64,000 nucleotides of DNA from Sphingomonas sanguinis (GCF_019297835.1 NZ_CP079203.1:345001-409000); one strand, 5' to 3'; shown: positions 1-12,172, counted from the first letter of the stretch. The notes: generated by a model not told the origin, from the letters alone. Made by a program: numbers and translations.

Positions 1-1626
<1,626 letters not shown>

Positions 1627-1766
1627 AGAGCTCCACACCCCCACCATCAGCCCTGGGCTAGATGGCAATACGGGTGCGGTCATCAATACAGCCAGTGCAC
1701 GCATCGATTTTATACCCACACACCCTCGAGCCAACCCTCGAGGGTCAGTATTCGCGGACTCTATTG

Positions 1767-1882
1767 CCTGGTGGCCATAGCGTCGGTGTCCCACCCGATC
1801 CCATCCCGAACTCGGCCGTGAAACCCGACTGCGCCAATGGTACTACTGCTCAAGCAGTGGAAGAGTAGGGCGTCGCCAGGCA
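1767..1882 (+). rRNA. rrf: 5S ribosomal RNA
   Basis: A 5S-like molecule of about 115 nt starts with CCTGGTGGCC and ends with the complementary GGGCGTCGCCAGG, so the terminal helix closes. The loop-B/C signature CCCATCCCGAACTCGG is present. The gene is bracketed by a perfect 12-bp inverted repeat, 1749-1760 against 1887-1898, which would form a precursor stem of the type cut during rRNA maturation. It follows 23S by about 140 bp, as in a standard rrn operon. Confidence 0.96.
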
Positions 1883-2001
1883 TTACAGTCCGCGAATACA
1901 CACAAAACCCATTCACTCGTCTCCTCGGGCCAATCCAGCCCGGGGCGCTAAGCCCCACGACACCACGCGTGAAGCGTGCCGCCGTGCGGCTCAGCTAGCG
2001 T

Positions 2002-2078
<77 letters not shown>

Positions 2079-2097
2079 TTCCTCCCCACTACCATAA

Positions 2098-2136
2098 CCG
2101 CCCGGCATACCCCGTGGCGGCTTTTCGCGTCTTTTT
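2098..2136 (+). terminator. Possible terminator after the rRNA/tRNA operon
   Basis: A short stem (CCGCC at 2098-2102 with GGCGG at 2116-2120) is followed by CTTTTC and, ten bases on, a run of six T. The stem is only five base pairs, so this is a weak candidate. It is in the right place to end the rrn transcript. Confidence 0.4.
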
Positions 2137-2139
2137 TCC

Positions 2140-2272
2140 GCGGCTTAGCCCCGTGTCGCGGACGCTCAAGGCAGTTCATTTCCGCCCCGGCGGTGCCAAG
2201 ACGTCGATTTGCCTTTGGGGGTATTTTCGTAGGTATCATCCCGGCCCCGGCAGGAGATACCCCCATGGCCCT
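2140..2272 (+). other. tRNA-adjacent stretch with inverted repeats, possibly a remnant integrase leader
   Basis: Inverted repeats GGGGGTAT (2217-2224) and ATACCCCC (2257-2264) immediately precede an ATG at 2265 (Met-Ala-Leu-Asp) that is interrupted by the IS end. This layout, next to the 3' end of a tRNA gene, resembles the leader of tRNA-targeting tyrosine integrases. Only four codons would remain, so the identification is an inference. No matching integrase body is visible beyond the IS. Confidence 0.25.
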
Positions 2273-2331
2273 TGACGTGCTCCCCGGAAATCATGCCATT
2301 GGTAAGTTAGCTCGTCATATGGAGACGAGCG

Positions 2332-2595
2332 ATGCGGCGAGGCCGTTTTACCGAGGATCAGATCATAGGCGTGCTGCGTGAGCACAAGGCTGGCGTAAAG
2401 ACCGCCGAGCTGTGCCGGAAGCCCGGCATTAGCGATGCGACATTCTACAACTGGAAGTTGAAATACGGCGGGATGATTGTGTCGGAAGCGGCGCGGTTGC
2501 GGACGCTGGAGGACGAGAACCGGCGGCTGAAGAAGCTGCTGGCGGAGTCGATGCTGGACGTGTCGGCGCTGAAGGATCTGCTGGGAAAAAACTGA
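2332..2595 (+). CDS. IS3-family transposase OrfA
   Basis: This 87-residue protein begins with a helix-turn-helix for binding the IS ends (residues about 5-45, with the pattern AELCRKPGISDATFYNWK). A leucine-rich coiled coil (LRTLEDENRRLKKLL, about 55-80) follows, as in OrfA of the IS407 branch. It ends at GKN-stop inside a run of six A (about 2586-2592). There a -1 slip would fuse it to the OrfB frame, the normal route to full OrfAB transposase. The frame is intact. Confidence 0.88.
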   Translation: MRRGRFTEDQIIGVLREHKAGVKTAELCRKPGISDATFYNWKLKYGGMIVSEAARLRTLEDENRRLKKLLAESMLDVSALKDLLGKN

Positions 2596-3462
2596 CCCGG
2601 CCTGCGGAACGCTACGCTGCAGTGGAGAAGCTGATGACCGACCACGGCTTCTCCGAGCGTCGCGCCTGCAGGCTGATCGGGGTCAACCGGTCGGCGTGGC
2701 AATATGAGCCGCTTCGCGGGAAGGACGATGCTGTCCGCGAGCGGATGCGCGAAATCGCCAACGAGCGTCGTCGTTTCGGCTATCGCCGGTTGGCAATCCT
2801 GCTCAGGCGTGAAGGCAAGGGCATGAACCTGAAGAAGGTGTACCGGTTGTATCGGGAAGAGCGGCTGACGGTGCGCAAGCGTGGCGGCCGGAAACGAGCG
2901 CTGGGCACGCGGGCGCCGATGGCGATCCCGCAGGAAGCCAACCAGCGCTGGTCGCTCGACTTCGTGTCGGATGCATTGGCCTGCGGCCGGCGGTTCCGCG
3001 TCCTCAACGTCATTGACGATTACGGCCGTGCGTCGCTGCGCTCCGCTGGCGTGCATCGTCGATACCTCGTTGTCAGGCCGGCGTGTCGTCCGCGAACTCA
3101 CCGCCATCGCCGACCGTCGCGGGCTGCCGTGCATGGTGGTCAGCGACAATGGCACCGAACTGACCAGTCATGCCGTGCTCGCCTGGTGTCAGGACACCGG
3201 CGTCGAGTGGCATTACATTGCGCCCGGCAAGCCGCAGCAGAACGGCTTTGTGGAATCGTTCAATGGTCGCTTACGCGACGAATGTCTGAACGAGCACCTG
3301 TTCCCCTCGCTGCCTGCGGCGAGACGGATCATCAAGGCATGGCGGACGGACTACAACACCGTGCGTCCGCACAGCAGCCTCGGCGGCATGGCACCCGCTG
3401 AGTTTACCAACCGCCCGCGCCACGGGCACGAGGACGCCGAAGCTAACTTATCAGCGGCCTGA
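2596..3462 (+). pseudogene. IS3-family transposase OrfB, frameshifted
   Basis: The first part (to about 3025) reads as the OrfB N-terminus and the start of the integrase core, including the first catalytic Asp in SLDFVSD. The rest, from about 3040, is in another frame. It carries the second Asp (VVSDNGTE) and the catalytic Glu ([13 protein letters not shown]), and ends NLSAA. The two halves are joined by what looks like a roughly 10-bp insertion around 3028-3050, judged against the usual family pattern. All catalytic residues survive, but in two frames. Confidence 0.82.
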
Positions 3463-3479
3463 AAATGGGGAGCACGTCA

Positions 3480-4236
3480 TGACCACTATTGGGGCGCATA
3501 GGAGTCGCAAGCTGCATGGTGTCGGTCCGGAAAATCACGCCACTGGGGTAGGAAAAGTGGTAGGCCCGCGTTGCGGTGCTAGTGCTCAAGACAGATAGTA
3601 CAATGTCTTACGCGAGAATCTCAACTTGCTCCGGCTCCGCCACTCGGTCCTATTTCAACGGCTCCGGTAAACCAACTTTGCAAGGCCGGGCAGGAGGCTG
3701 GTAACGATCGCGAATGAGCCGGAAATCGAGGGCGTTGCCGCCCCGGCCCGTTCCGCTATTTTAGTTCGTCGCCCGAGGTGTTCCTGCTGGTCGTGCTAAT
3801 GTCCGTGCGCTTCCCGCTGTTGCCGAGGAATGTGGAAGACCTGCTGTTCGAGCGCGGTATGGACATCTGTCACGAGGCGGTGCGGTTGTCCGCCTCAATG
3901 GTCAAATCTGACGCATACTTGCTTCATTCGCAGGGTCGTCACTTGGGCTAATCGGGGTACCGCAGACGCCTTCTGTTTATTGCGCTGAGACTGGTGGGCG
4001 GCCTTCACCGCGCCGCAGTGCATAACGATGCGCGCATCCTGCAATCGTGCTTGCAAAAGCTGAACAAGCGTCCGCTTCCGGGAGGAACGTCCGCGGCGAT
4101 GAACGGCCGAAGTCGGGTCCTATCGCCCACTAAATCTGGGTATGTTTTTGATCAGTTTGGACGCGTGAATTAGAGAGGTGAGGTCTTAAATCCACATGCG
4201 TCTGTTGAGCGCAATCGCATATTTGAACGCTGTGAC
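3480..4236. other. Gene-free, decayed stretch between the IS and katE
   Basis: No open frame here has convincing coding character. The only recognisable content is a short IS6-family transposase scrap, listed separately. Composition is mixed, with several A/T-rich pieces that contrast with the flanking GC-rich genes. This is what a deletion-prone insertion site would look like. I see no RNA gene. Confidence 0.6.
3763..3888 (+). pseudogene. IS6-family transposase remnant
   Basis: Forty-two codons read in one frame, containing RFPLLPRNVEDLLFERGMDI followed by CHEAVRL. This matches the N-terminal pattern of IS6/IS26-type transposases (R-F-P-L-S-x-R-D-V-E-x-L-L-x-E-R-G-x-x-x-x-x-x-T-V). No start, no DDE core and no inverted ends can be found around it. 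It is a small fossil of an earlier insertion. Confidence 0.55.
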
Positions 4237-4267
4237 GAACGGGAAGGCTCTGTAAACCTTCCCGTTC
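4237..4267 (-). terminator. Stem-loop terminator downstream of katE
   Basis: An 11-bp perfect stem (GAACGGGAAGG with CCTTCCCGTTC) with a 9-base loop begins ten bases past the katE stop codon. No T-tract follows on the katE strand, so it may end transcription only partly or protect the mRNA 3' end. Confidence 0.6.
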
Positions 4268-4276
4268 TCTGAAGTG

Positions 4277-6457
<2,181 letters not shown>

Positions 6458-6532
6458 GATGCTGCCTTTGCGTCGTTGAGGAATATCCCCCTTCCAACGC
6501 GCGGATCGAACAATCGTCCTTCCACTAAATGC

Positions 6533-6546
6533 TTGATATTAATCAA
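6533..6546. promoter_or_regulatory. FNR/FixK-type binding site
   Basis: TTGAT-ATTA-ATCAA is a perfect match to the FNR/FixK/ANR consensus (TTGAT-N4-ATCAA). It lies in the 164-bp divergent region, about 82 bp from both the katE start and the glycosyltransferase start. It could therefore serve either promoter. The match is read directly from the sequence; its use by an oxygen- or redox-sensing regulator is inferred. Confidence 0.6.
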
Positions 6547-6621
6547 GGCTTCTCCAGTGCAGCTGTCGTACACATGCAGCATTGATCTGGATCGAGCGTC
6601 GCGCCCCGTCTGCATGGGAGA

Positions 6622-7656
6622 ATGATTCTGCACGAGGACATCCCCGTGATCATCTGTGTTCCGGCGCGCAACGAGGCGGCGCTACTGCCCCAGTTGCTGT
6701 CGGCGATCGCCGGACAGTCGATGGGCGGGAATGGCATGCACCTTTGCCTGTATCTCGACGATTGCCGGGACGGCAGCGGAGATATGCTCGATCACGCGCA
6801 GCCGGTCTTGCCCTTCGGCTTGACCGTGAAGCAGGGGCCACGGAATACGGAGCCCAATGCGGGCGTGGCCCGCCGTGCGGCGCTGGCCATGGGCCTGGAA
6901 CGGCTGGCGGGCGCAGAGGGGCTGTTGTTCACGACCGATGCCGACAGCATGCCGCATCGCGACTGGATCGCGGCGGGGCGTCGCGCCCTCCAAGAGGCGG
7001 ACGTGGTCGCGGGGCGTATCCTCCGCTTCGACGCGACGCGCGATCCCCGGCAGTGCCGCATCGAACGCTATTACGATCGGCTCCACCGATATCGCCGCCT
7101 GGTCGACCCGGTGCCATGGGAGGCGCGGGATACCCATCATTTCGGCGGGGGCGCGAATATCGCGGTCCGCGCCTCCGCCTATTGCGCGATCGGCGGGTTC
7201 CGGCCCCTGCTATCCGGCGAAGATGCCCGGTTTCTCGACGACGCGGCGAGGGCCGGTTTTCGCGTCCGCCGCGACGGTGCGATGGCGGTCGACACGTCTT
7301 CCCGGCGAGACGGACGGGTTGCCGGGGGCCTTGCGGACGTGTTGCGAGCACTGGATCATGGCGAAGTGACATCCATGGCCGACCCGCGCGGATCGGCATG
7401 GCAATGGCACGCACAGGCGGCCGCGAGACGGAGTTTCACGACGATCGACCGGATCGATGTCCGCGTGGCGCTGGGGCAAATTCTGGGCCTGGCGGCGGAT
7501 CATGTTCTGGGCGTCGCGCGGGACTGTCCCAATGACGAGGCATTCGCCATGCGTATCGTTCCCGCGCCCTCGGTCCATGCCGCCATGGTGTCGCTGACGG
7601 CGGCCGAAGATCTTCTGGGCGAACTGGAAAGCCGCTATTGCGAGGTCGCGGCATGA
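6622..7656 (+). CDS. Family 2 glycosyltransferase
   Basis: This 344-residue GT-A fold protein is predicted to transfer a sugar from a nucleotide donor to an unknown acceptor. The N-terminal VPARNE (14-19), LYLDDCRDG (43-51) and the metal-binding D106-A-D108 in TTDADS are typical of GT2. The acceptor-side segment THHFGGGANIAVRASAY also fits. No transmembrane anchor is evident, so it is probably cytoplasmic or peripheral. It is the first of four genes with 4-base overlaps, which points to a single transcript and a joint pathway. The ATG follows GGGAG closely; a start a few codons later is possible. The sugar and acceptor cannot be named from sequence. Confidence 0.85.
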   Translation: MILHEDIPVIICVPARNEAALLPQLLSAIAGQSMGGNGMHLCLYLDDCRDGSGDMLDHAQPVLPFGLTVKQGPRNTEPNAGVARRAALAMGLERLAGAEGLLFTTDADSMPHRDWIAAGRRALQEADVVAGRILRFDATRDPRQCRIERYYDRLHRYRRLVDPVPWEARDTHHFGGGANIAVRASAYCAIGGFRPLLSGEDARFLDDAARAGFRVRRDGAMAVDTSSRRDGRVAGGLADVLRALDHGEVTSMADPRGSAWQWHAQAAARRSFTTIDRIDVRVALGQILGLAADHVLGVARDCPNDEAFAMRIVPAPSVHAAMVSLTAAEDLLGELESRYCEVAA

Positions 7657-8651
7657 CGATGATGGCCGATCAACTGAAAGACGCGATCGCGGGCCCGGGC
7701 TGGGCCGATGATCCGCCGGGCGATCCGCAAACGGCGGACGAACTGATCGCGCTGTTGACGGGGCTATATGAGATCGGTCGCTGCGATCTTCCGCTCGCTC
7801 GCCTGGTCGAAGGGCATGTCGATGCCGTGCAGATCGTCCGGCGCTACGGCACGGCCGCGCAGGTCGACATGCTGCGCCGTGCCTTCGGACGTGGTGCGAC
7901 GCTGGGCGTGTGGAATGCCGCGCTGCCGGGCGAGGCGCTGCGGCTGGACGACGGGCGGCTGAGCGGCGGCAAGAGCTATGCCTCGGGGGCGGGTGTGCTG
8001 AGCCATGCGGTGGTCACGGCGGACACGTCTGCGGGCGTGCAATTGCTCCTCCTTGACCTTTCGCGCGTGCCACCGGCGATCGACACCGATTGGTGGCGGG
8101 TGATCGGCATGCAGCGATCCGAAACGCATCAGGTGCGCTGGGATCATGCGCCGATCACCGACGCGGATCGGATCGGCCAACCTGACAGCTATGCGCGCGA
8201 GCCCTTTTTCAGCGGCGGCGCGCTGCGTTTCGTGGCGGTTCATGCGGGCGGGGTGGCGGGCATCTGCGACCTCAGTCGCAATCATCTGGTGAAGACGGGG
8301 CGCGCCGACGACCCCTTCCAGGCCGCCCGGATGGCCGAGCTGTTCGCACTGGCCGATGGTACCGCCGCCGTCGTGCGGCGGACGGCGCGGATGTGGTTCG
8401 AGGATGTCGACCGGGGGGATGAGCCGCGGCTGGCGCGCGTGGCAGCCGCCCGACTGGCGGTGGCCGAGGCGGCCGAGCGGGCGATGGTCGTGGCGCGCGA
8501 GGCGGTGGGGCTGGCTAGCCAGTTCCATAGCCATCCTCTGTCGGCCATGCTCAGCGATCTGGCGGTCTATCTCCGCCAACCCGCCCCCGACGCCCAAAGG
8601 CTCCGCGTCGGTCGCGCGGTTCGACAGGGTCTATTGGTGCCCGCCTTTTGA
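7653..8651 (+). CDS. Acyl-CoA dehydrogenase-like flavoprotein
   Basis: The protein has 332 residues, shorter than the usual 380 or so. It reads like the acyl-CoA dehydrogenase fold: an N-terminal helical part with RRYGTAAQ, a central beta domain with GGKSYASGAGVLSHAVVT, and a C-terminal helical bundle rich in Ala and Arg (about 215-325). The start is set at 7653, where ATGA overlaps the stop of the glycosyltransferase gene. I could not place the catalytic Glu with confidence, so it may act on an unusual acyl group or be a non-canonical member. Its place in the operon suggests that it processes a lipid or acyl part of the same product. Confidence 0.72.
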   Translation: MTMMADQLKDAIAGPGWADDPPGDPQTADELIALLTGLYEIGRCDLPLARLVEGHVDAVQIVRRYGTAAQVDMLRRAFGRGATLGVWNAALPGEALRLDDGRLSGGKSYASGAGVLSHAVVTADTSAGVQLLLLDLSRVPPAIDTDWWRVIGMQRSETHQVRWDHAPITDADRIGQPDSYAREPFFSGGALRFVAVHAGGVAGICDLSRNHLVKTGRADDPFQAARMAELFALADGTAAVVRRTARMWFEDVDRGDEPRLARVAAARLAVAEAAERAMVVAREAVGLASQFHSHPLSAMLSDLAVYLRQPAPDAQRLRVGRAVRQGLLVPAF

Positions 8652-9301
8652 AGCTGGATATCAAAGCCGTTGGCCGCGCGATTGTCGTCGCGCCCCATCC
8701 CGATGACGAGGTCATCGGAGCCGCTGGCTTGATGCGGGCCTTGCGGCGGCAGGGCAGTGTGGTCCGGGTCATCGTGGTCAGCAACGGTGCCGCGTCGCAT
8801 CCCAACAGTGGCGCATGGCCCCCCGAACGGCTAATTGCCGCGCGTCGCCGGGAAAGCCTGTTGGCGCTCCGCCGTCTGGGGGTAGCGCGTGATCACGTGA
8901 CCTTTTTGGGGCTGCCCGATGGCGGCCTTTCTGCGTGCGCGGTGCTGTGTCGCCAGCGGCTGAGCCGAGCGATCCGTCAGTGCCTGGATCTGGACATGAT
9001 CGTCGGACCCGCCATGACCGATGCGCATCCCGATCATCGGGCCGTGGCGGCGGCGCTTCGGGATACTCGATTCGACGGACGACGCATGACCTATCAGGTC
9101 TGGCCGCCGCAACGCGCGAGGGTCGCCCGAGGCCGGACCGTTGCGCTGACGGGCGGGGCGGCGGCGAAGCGATCGCTGATCCGGATGCATCGCACCCAAT
9201 TGGGGGCGATCACCGACGATCCTCACGGCTTTGCGATCGCACGCCATGAACTCGCGGTCTTCGCGCACCCGGTCGAACAGTTCGTCGAGCAGGGGCGATG
9301 A
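8648..9301 (+). CDS. PIG-L family deacetylase
   Basis: This 217-residue zinc-dependent N-deacetylase has the signature PHPDDE at 16-21 and a second metal-ligand motif, TDAHPDH, at about 118-124. PIG-L (LmbE-like) enzymes remove acetyl groups from N-acetylglucosamine-type sugars attached to lipids or small molecules. The start appears to be TTG, overlapping the preceding stop (TTGA), and the stop overlaps the next start, so translation is probably coupled. Together with the glycosyltransferase upstream it suggests that an N-acetylated sugar is added and then deacetylated. The exact substrate is unknown. Confidence 0.85.
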   Translation: MKLDIKAVGRAIVVAPHPDDEVIGAAGLMRALRRQGSVVRVIVVSNGAASHPNSGAWPPERLIAARRRESLLALRRLGVARDHVTFLGLPDGGLSACAVLCRQRLSRAIRQCLDLDMIVGPAMTDAHPDHRAVAAALRDTRFDGRRMTYQVWPPQRARVARGRTVALTGGAAAKRSLIRMHRTQLGAITDDPHGFAIARHELAVFAHPVEQFVEQGR

Positions 9302-9933
9302 GGCCTATCGATCTTACGGGTTTTGCCGAGAAATTCGCGGCCCATGACGACCCCTGGCGTACCTATTCTGACCGCGACGAAGCCGTGAAGCGTGCGGCGA
9401 TCCTGCATGCCCTGGGGCCAGGCCCCCTTGGCCGCGTCCTGGAGCTGGGAAGCGGCAACGGATCGAACAGTCGGGTCATCGCCGCCCGCGCCTTGCGTCT
9501 TCATGCGACGGAGGGGACCGTCGAAGGTACGGCTCTGACGGCCCGCGCCATCGCGGACCGTCCCCGCGCGCGTGCCATCCGCTTGGCCTTGCCTGCACGC
9601 TTCCCGCAGAGGGACTATGACGCGATCGTGATCGCGGAACTCCTCTATTATCTTGCCCCGCAAGCGATGAGGCACGTCGCCAAATGCGTCGCCCAGGCGC
9701 TACGCCCCGGCGGACGACTGGTGCTCGCGCATCACCGGATCGACTATTACGACTTCGCGCAACACGCAGCCGGGATACAGCAACGCTTCCTCGATCTGAC
9801 TGACCTGCCTTGGCAAACAGATACGGTGCGTCGTCGAAAGAACTGGCATGTCATTGTCGCACGCCCAATTTGCAAGCCAAACCCCGGCGGCCAGCCCAGC
9901 TATAGCTTTCATTCTCCCGCATTCCGGCGCTAG
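9298..9933 (+). CDS. SAM-dependent methyltransferase, NodS-like
   Basis: This 211-residue class I methyltransferase has motif I as VLELGSGNGSN (about 47-57) and the later motif ALRPGGRLVLAHH. The early segment FAAHDDPWRTYSDRDEAVKRA is typical of NodS-like N-methyltransferases, which methylate the free amine of a deacetylated glucosamine residue. It overlaps the deacetylase gene by ATGA and ends the operon. A deacetylase followed by a NodS-like methyltransferase is chemically logical. The NodS link is by pattern, not by a search. Confidence 0.78.
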   Translation: MRPIDLTGFAEKFAAHDDPWRTYSDRDEAVKRAAILHALGPGPLGRVLELGSGNGSNSRVIAARALRLHATEGTVEGTALTARAIADRPRARAIRLALPARFPQRDYDAIVIAELLYYLAPQAMRHVAKCVAQALRPGGRLVLAHHRIDYYDFAQHAAGIQQRFLDLTDLPWQTDTVRRRKNWHVIVARPICKPNPGGQPSYSFHSPAFRR

Positions 9934-9953
9934 GAATTCAAGGGAAACGTTCC

Positions 9954-9992
9954 ATAGCTCCTATGAACGAGAGACCGGAGTCAGGGAGCTAT
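9954..9992. terminator. Stem-loop between convergent genes
   Basis: ATAGCTCC (9954-9961) and GGAGCTAT (9985-9992) form an 8-bp inverted repeat with a 23-base loop. It lies between the methyltransferase (plus) and LysR (minus) stop codons. There is no T-tract, so terminator function is only suggested by position. Confidence 0.35.
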
Positions 9993-10020
9993 CATGGGGT
10001 CTTGATTGACCGCAACTGGA

Positions 10021-10926
10021 TCATTGCGGACGCTCCGATCCCGCCCTGATATAGGCGGTCATGCCGCTGACCAGTGCATCAAAGACCAGCCGCATCCGCC
10101 TTGTCGAGCGCAGGTCCTCATGCATGGCGATCCAAACGGGCAGATGGGCGTGGAAGGTTTCCGGCAGCACCGAGATCAGCGCCGGGTCACGGTGAGCTAT
10201 TGGGTCCTGCATCACACCGATCCCGCAGCCGGCGCGGATCAGCGCGATCTGGGCCAATTGGTTGTCGGTGCGCAGTGCAAAGGTGGGCAGGTCGGGCCAG
10301 GCCGCCTCGACCGATCGGATCGACGCCGCATCCCGATCGAAGCCGATGATCCCATGCCGCCCTAAGTCAGCGGCGCTATCAATCGACGCGGCGCGGGCGA
10401 GATATTCGCGGTGCGCATAGAAGCCCAGGCGGATGCGGCCCACTGGCTTGACGAGCAGCGCCTGTTGCCTTGGCTCCGTCATCCGGATCGCCAGATCGGC
10501 GTCGCGCCGCAGCAGATCGGACGGGGCGTTGGTGAGCAGCAGCTCGATCATCAAGCCGGAATGCTCCGCGCGCAGGGCAGCGAGGATAGGCGGCAGCACC
10601 TCGGCGCCGATCACCTCACTCACACTGATCCGGACGACGCCGGTCACCGCATCGGCGGGAGCGGAGGCGGTTCGCACCAACGCTGCCGCGGCGGCAGCCA
10701 TCGCCTCGACTTCCGACGCGAGCGCCAGCGCGGTCTCGGTCGGCTGCAGCCCGCGCGCCGAGCGTGTGAACAGCGCGCCGGCGCCAAGCGCCGCCTCCAG
10801 TTCCGCAATATGTCGCCCGGCGGTCGGTTGGGTGAGGCCGAGCGCGCGCGCCGCACCCGACAGGCTGCCCGCTCGCATGACGGCGTCAAAGGTGCGCCAC
10901 AACTCCCATCCGGGTCCGCTGTCCAT
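10021..10926 (-). CDS. LysR-family transcriptional regulator
   Basis: This 301-residue LysR protein has an N-terminal winged helix-turn-helix (about 5-65: WRTFDAVMRAGSLSGAARAL, then GLTQPTAGRHIAELE). A periplasmic-binding-protein-like effector domain follows (about 90-295). The start at 10926 gives the standard N-terminus; the frame runs further upstream, but only over the neighbouring divergent gene. It is divergent from the epimerase-like gene with 88 bp between, the classic arrangement for a LysR regulator controlling its neighbour. The effector is unknown. Confidence 0.88.
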   Translation of the reverse strand: MDSGPGWELWRTFDAVMRAGSLSGAARALGLTQPTAGRHIAELEAALGAGALFTRSARGLQPTETALALASEVEAMAAAAAALVRTASAPADAVTGVVRISVSEVIGAEVLPPILAALRAEHSGLMIELLLTNAPSDLLRRDADLAIRMTEPRQQALLVKPVGRIRLGFYAHREYLARAASIDSAADLGRHGIIGFDRDAASIRSVEAAWPDLPTFALRTDNQLAQIALIRAGCGIGVMQDPIAHRDPALISVLPETFHAHLPVWIAMHEDLRSTRRMRLVFDALVSGMTAYIRAGSERPQ

Positions 10927-11014
10927 ACGATCCTGTATAACTGCTCTGCATATTCTCGCAATTTCGGTTGGCGAGGATGGGGGCCATCTCTGCCTTCGCA
11001 ACGAGGAGGTGACC

Positions 11015-11980
11015 ATGAGCAAGGACACAAACACAAACACGGCGCTGGTGATCGGTGCGACTGGCGGCATCGGCGGCGAGGTGGCGCGGGTGTTGCTCGC
11101 CCGCGGCTGGGCGGTCCGCGCGCTCCATCGCGACCCGGCGCGGGCCCGGCTGAGCAACCCGGCGCTGGAATGGGTGCAGGGCGATGCCATGGACAAGGCG
11201 TCTGTCACTGCCGCTGCCGACCGCATGTCCGTGATCGTGCACGGTGCGAACCCGCCGGGCTATCGCAACTGGGCAGGGCTGGTACTGCCGATGCTCGAAA
11301 GCACGATCGCAGCGGCTACCGCGACCGGCGCGCGCGTGCTGCTGCCTGGTACGGTCTACAATTACGGGCCAGACGCGGGCGAGGCCGTCGACGAGGATAG
11401 CCCGCAGAACCCGGTGACCCGAAAGGGCGCGATCCGTGTCGAGATGGAGCGCCGCCTGCGCGCGGCGAGCCGGAACGATGTCAAGGCGCTGGTCGTCCGC
11501 GCGGGCGATTTCTACGGCCCCCGAAGTGGCAATAGCTGGTTGGCGCAAGGTATGGTGCCCACGCCCGGGCCGGTGAAGCGCGTATTCAATCCCGCGCGCG
11601 CGGGTACCGGCCATGCTTGGGCCTATCTGCCCGACCTCGCCGAGACGATGGTGCGCCTTCTCGAACGGCGCGACGCGCTGCCCGCTTTTGACAGCTTCCA
11701 TTTCGGCGGCACCTGGGTGGATGACAATCGAGCGTTTGCAGAGGCGATCCGCCAGGCGGCAGGCAAGCCGAACGCGCCGATTTACCCGTTCCCCTGGCCG
11801 GTGGTACACGCGATCGCGCCGTTCCATGAGACCGCGCGCGAGATGCGCGAGATGATCTATCTCTGGCGTCGGCCGCTCCGGCTGATCGACGACAAGCTGC
11901 GCCGCTTCCTCGGCGAGGTGCCGGCAACGCCGCTTGTCGAGGCGTTGCGGGCGACGCTTCAGGGTTTGGAACGGCTGTAA
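11015..11980 (+). CDS. NAD(P)-dependent epimerase/dehydratase-like (extended SDR)
   Basis: This 321-residue protein has the nucleotide-binding glycine motif G14-A-T-G17-G-I-G20 and an SDR-like core (LPGTVYNYGP, VRAGDFYGP). The Tyr-x3-Lys catalytic pair is not seen where expected after NPVTRKGA, so it could be a reductase, an epimerase or a non-catalytic NmrA-like sensor. A good Shine-Dalgarno sequence (GAGGAGGT) precedes the ATG at 11015. It is divergent from the LysR gene and probably controlled by it. Confidence 0.8.
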   Translation: MSKDTNTNTALVIGATGGIGGEVARVLLARGWAVRALHRDPARARLSNPALEWVQGDAMDKASVTAAADRMSVIVHGANPPGYRNWAGLVLPMLESTIAAATATGARVLLPGTVYNYGPDAGEAVDEDSPQNPVTRKGAIRVEMERRLRAASRNDVKALVVRAGDFYGPRSGNSWLAQGMVPTPGPVKRVFNPARAGTGHAWAYLPDLAETMVRLLERRDALPAFDSFHFGGTWVDDNRAFAEAIRQAAGKPNAPIYPFPWPVVHAIAPFHETAREMREMIYLWRRPLRLIDDKLRRFLGEVPATPLVEALRATLQGLERL

Positions 11981-12172
11981 GGATCCAGTGACTTTGCATC
12001 CGATGATGAACGAGCGGCAGTTCTGGAGCATCGGGCGCGCCGACCACAGCTTGCCTCCCGGCAATGAAATGCCCCGCTATCGTTCGTCCACGATCGTCAA
12101 CGTGCTCATCGCCATCGGATTTGTGCCGGTTCGTCGCCAGATGATCAGCGAGGAGAGAACATGGGTGTCAAA

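Larger units (their letters stand above)
2273..3479 (+). mobile_element. IS3-family insertion sequence (IS407-like), disabled
   Basis: The 1207-bp element is bounded by inverted ends TGACGTGCTCCCC (from 2273) and its complement (to 3479). A second matching block, AAGTTAGCT, lies about 30 bp inside each end. It contains the two overlapping frames of an IS3-family transposase. No target-site duplication is obvious (CCT on the left, TGA on the right), so one flank may have been rearranged. The downstream frame is broken, so the copy is probably immobile by itself. Confidence 0.85.

Noticed and set aside
10433..11014. Upstream extension of the epimerase-like frame
   Set aside because: It is antisense to the LysR gene. 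A clear Shine-Dalgarno sequence precedes the ATG at 11015.
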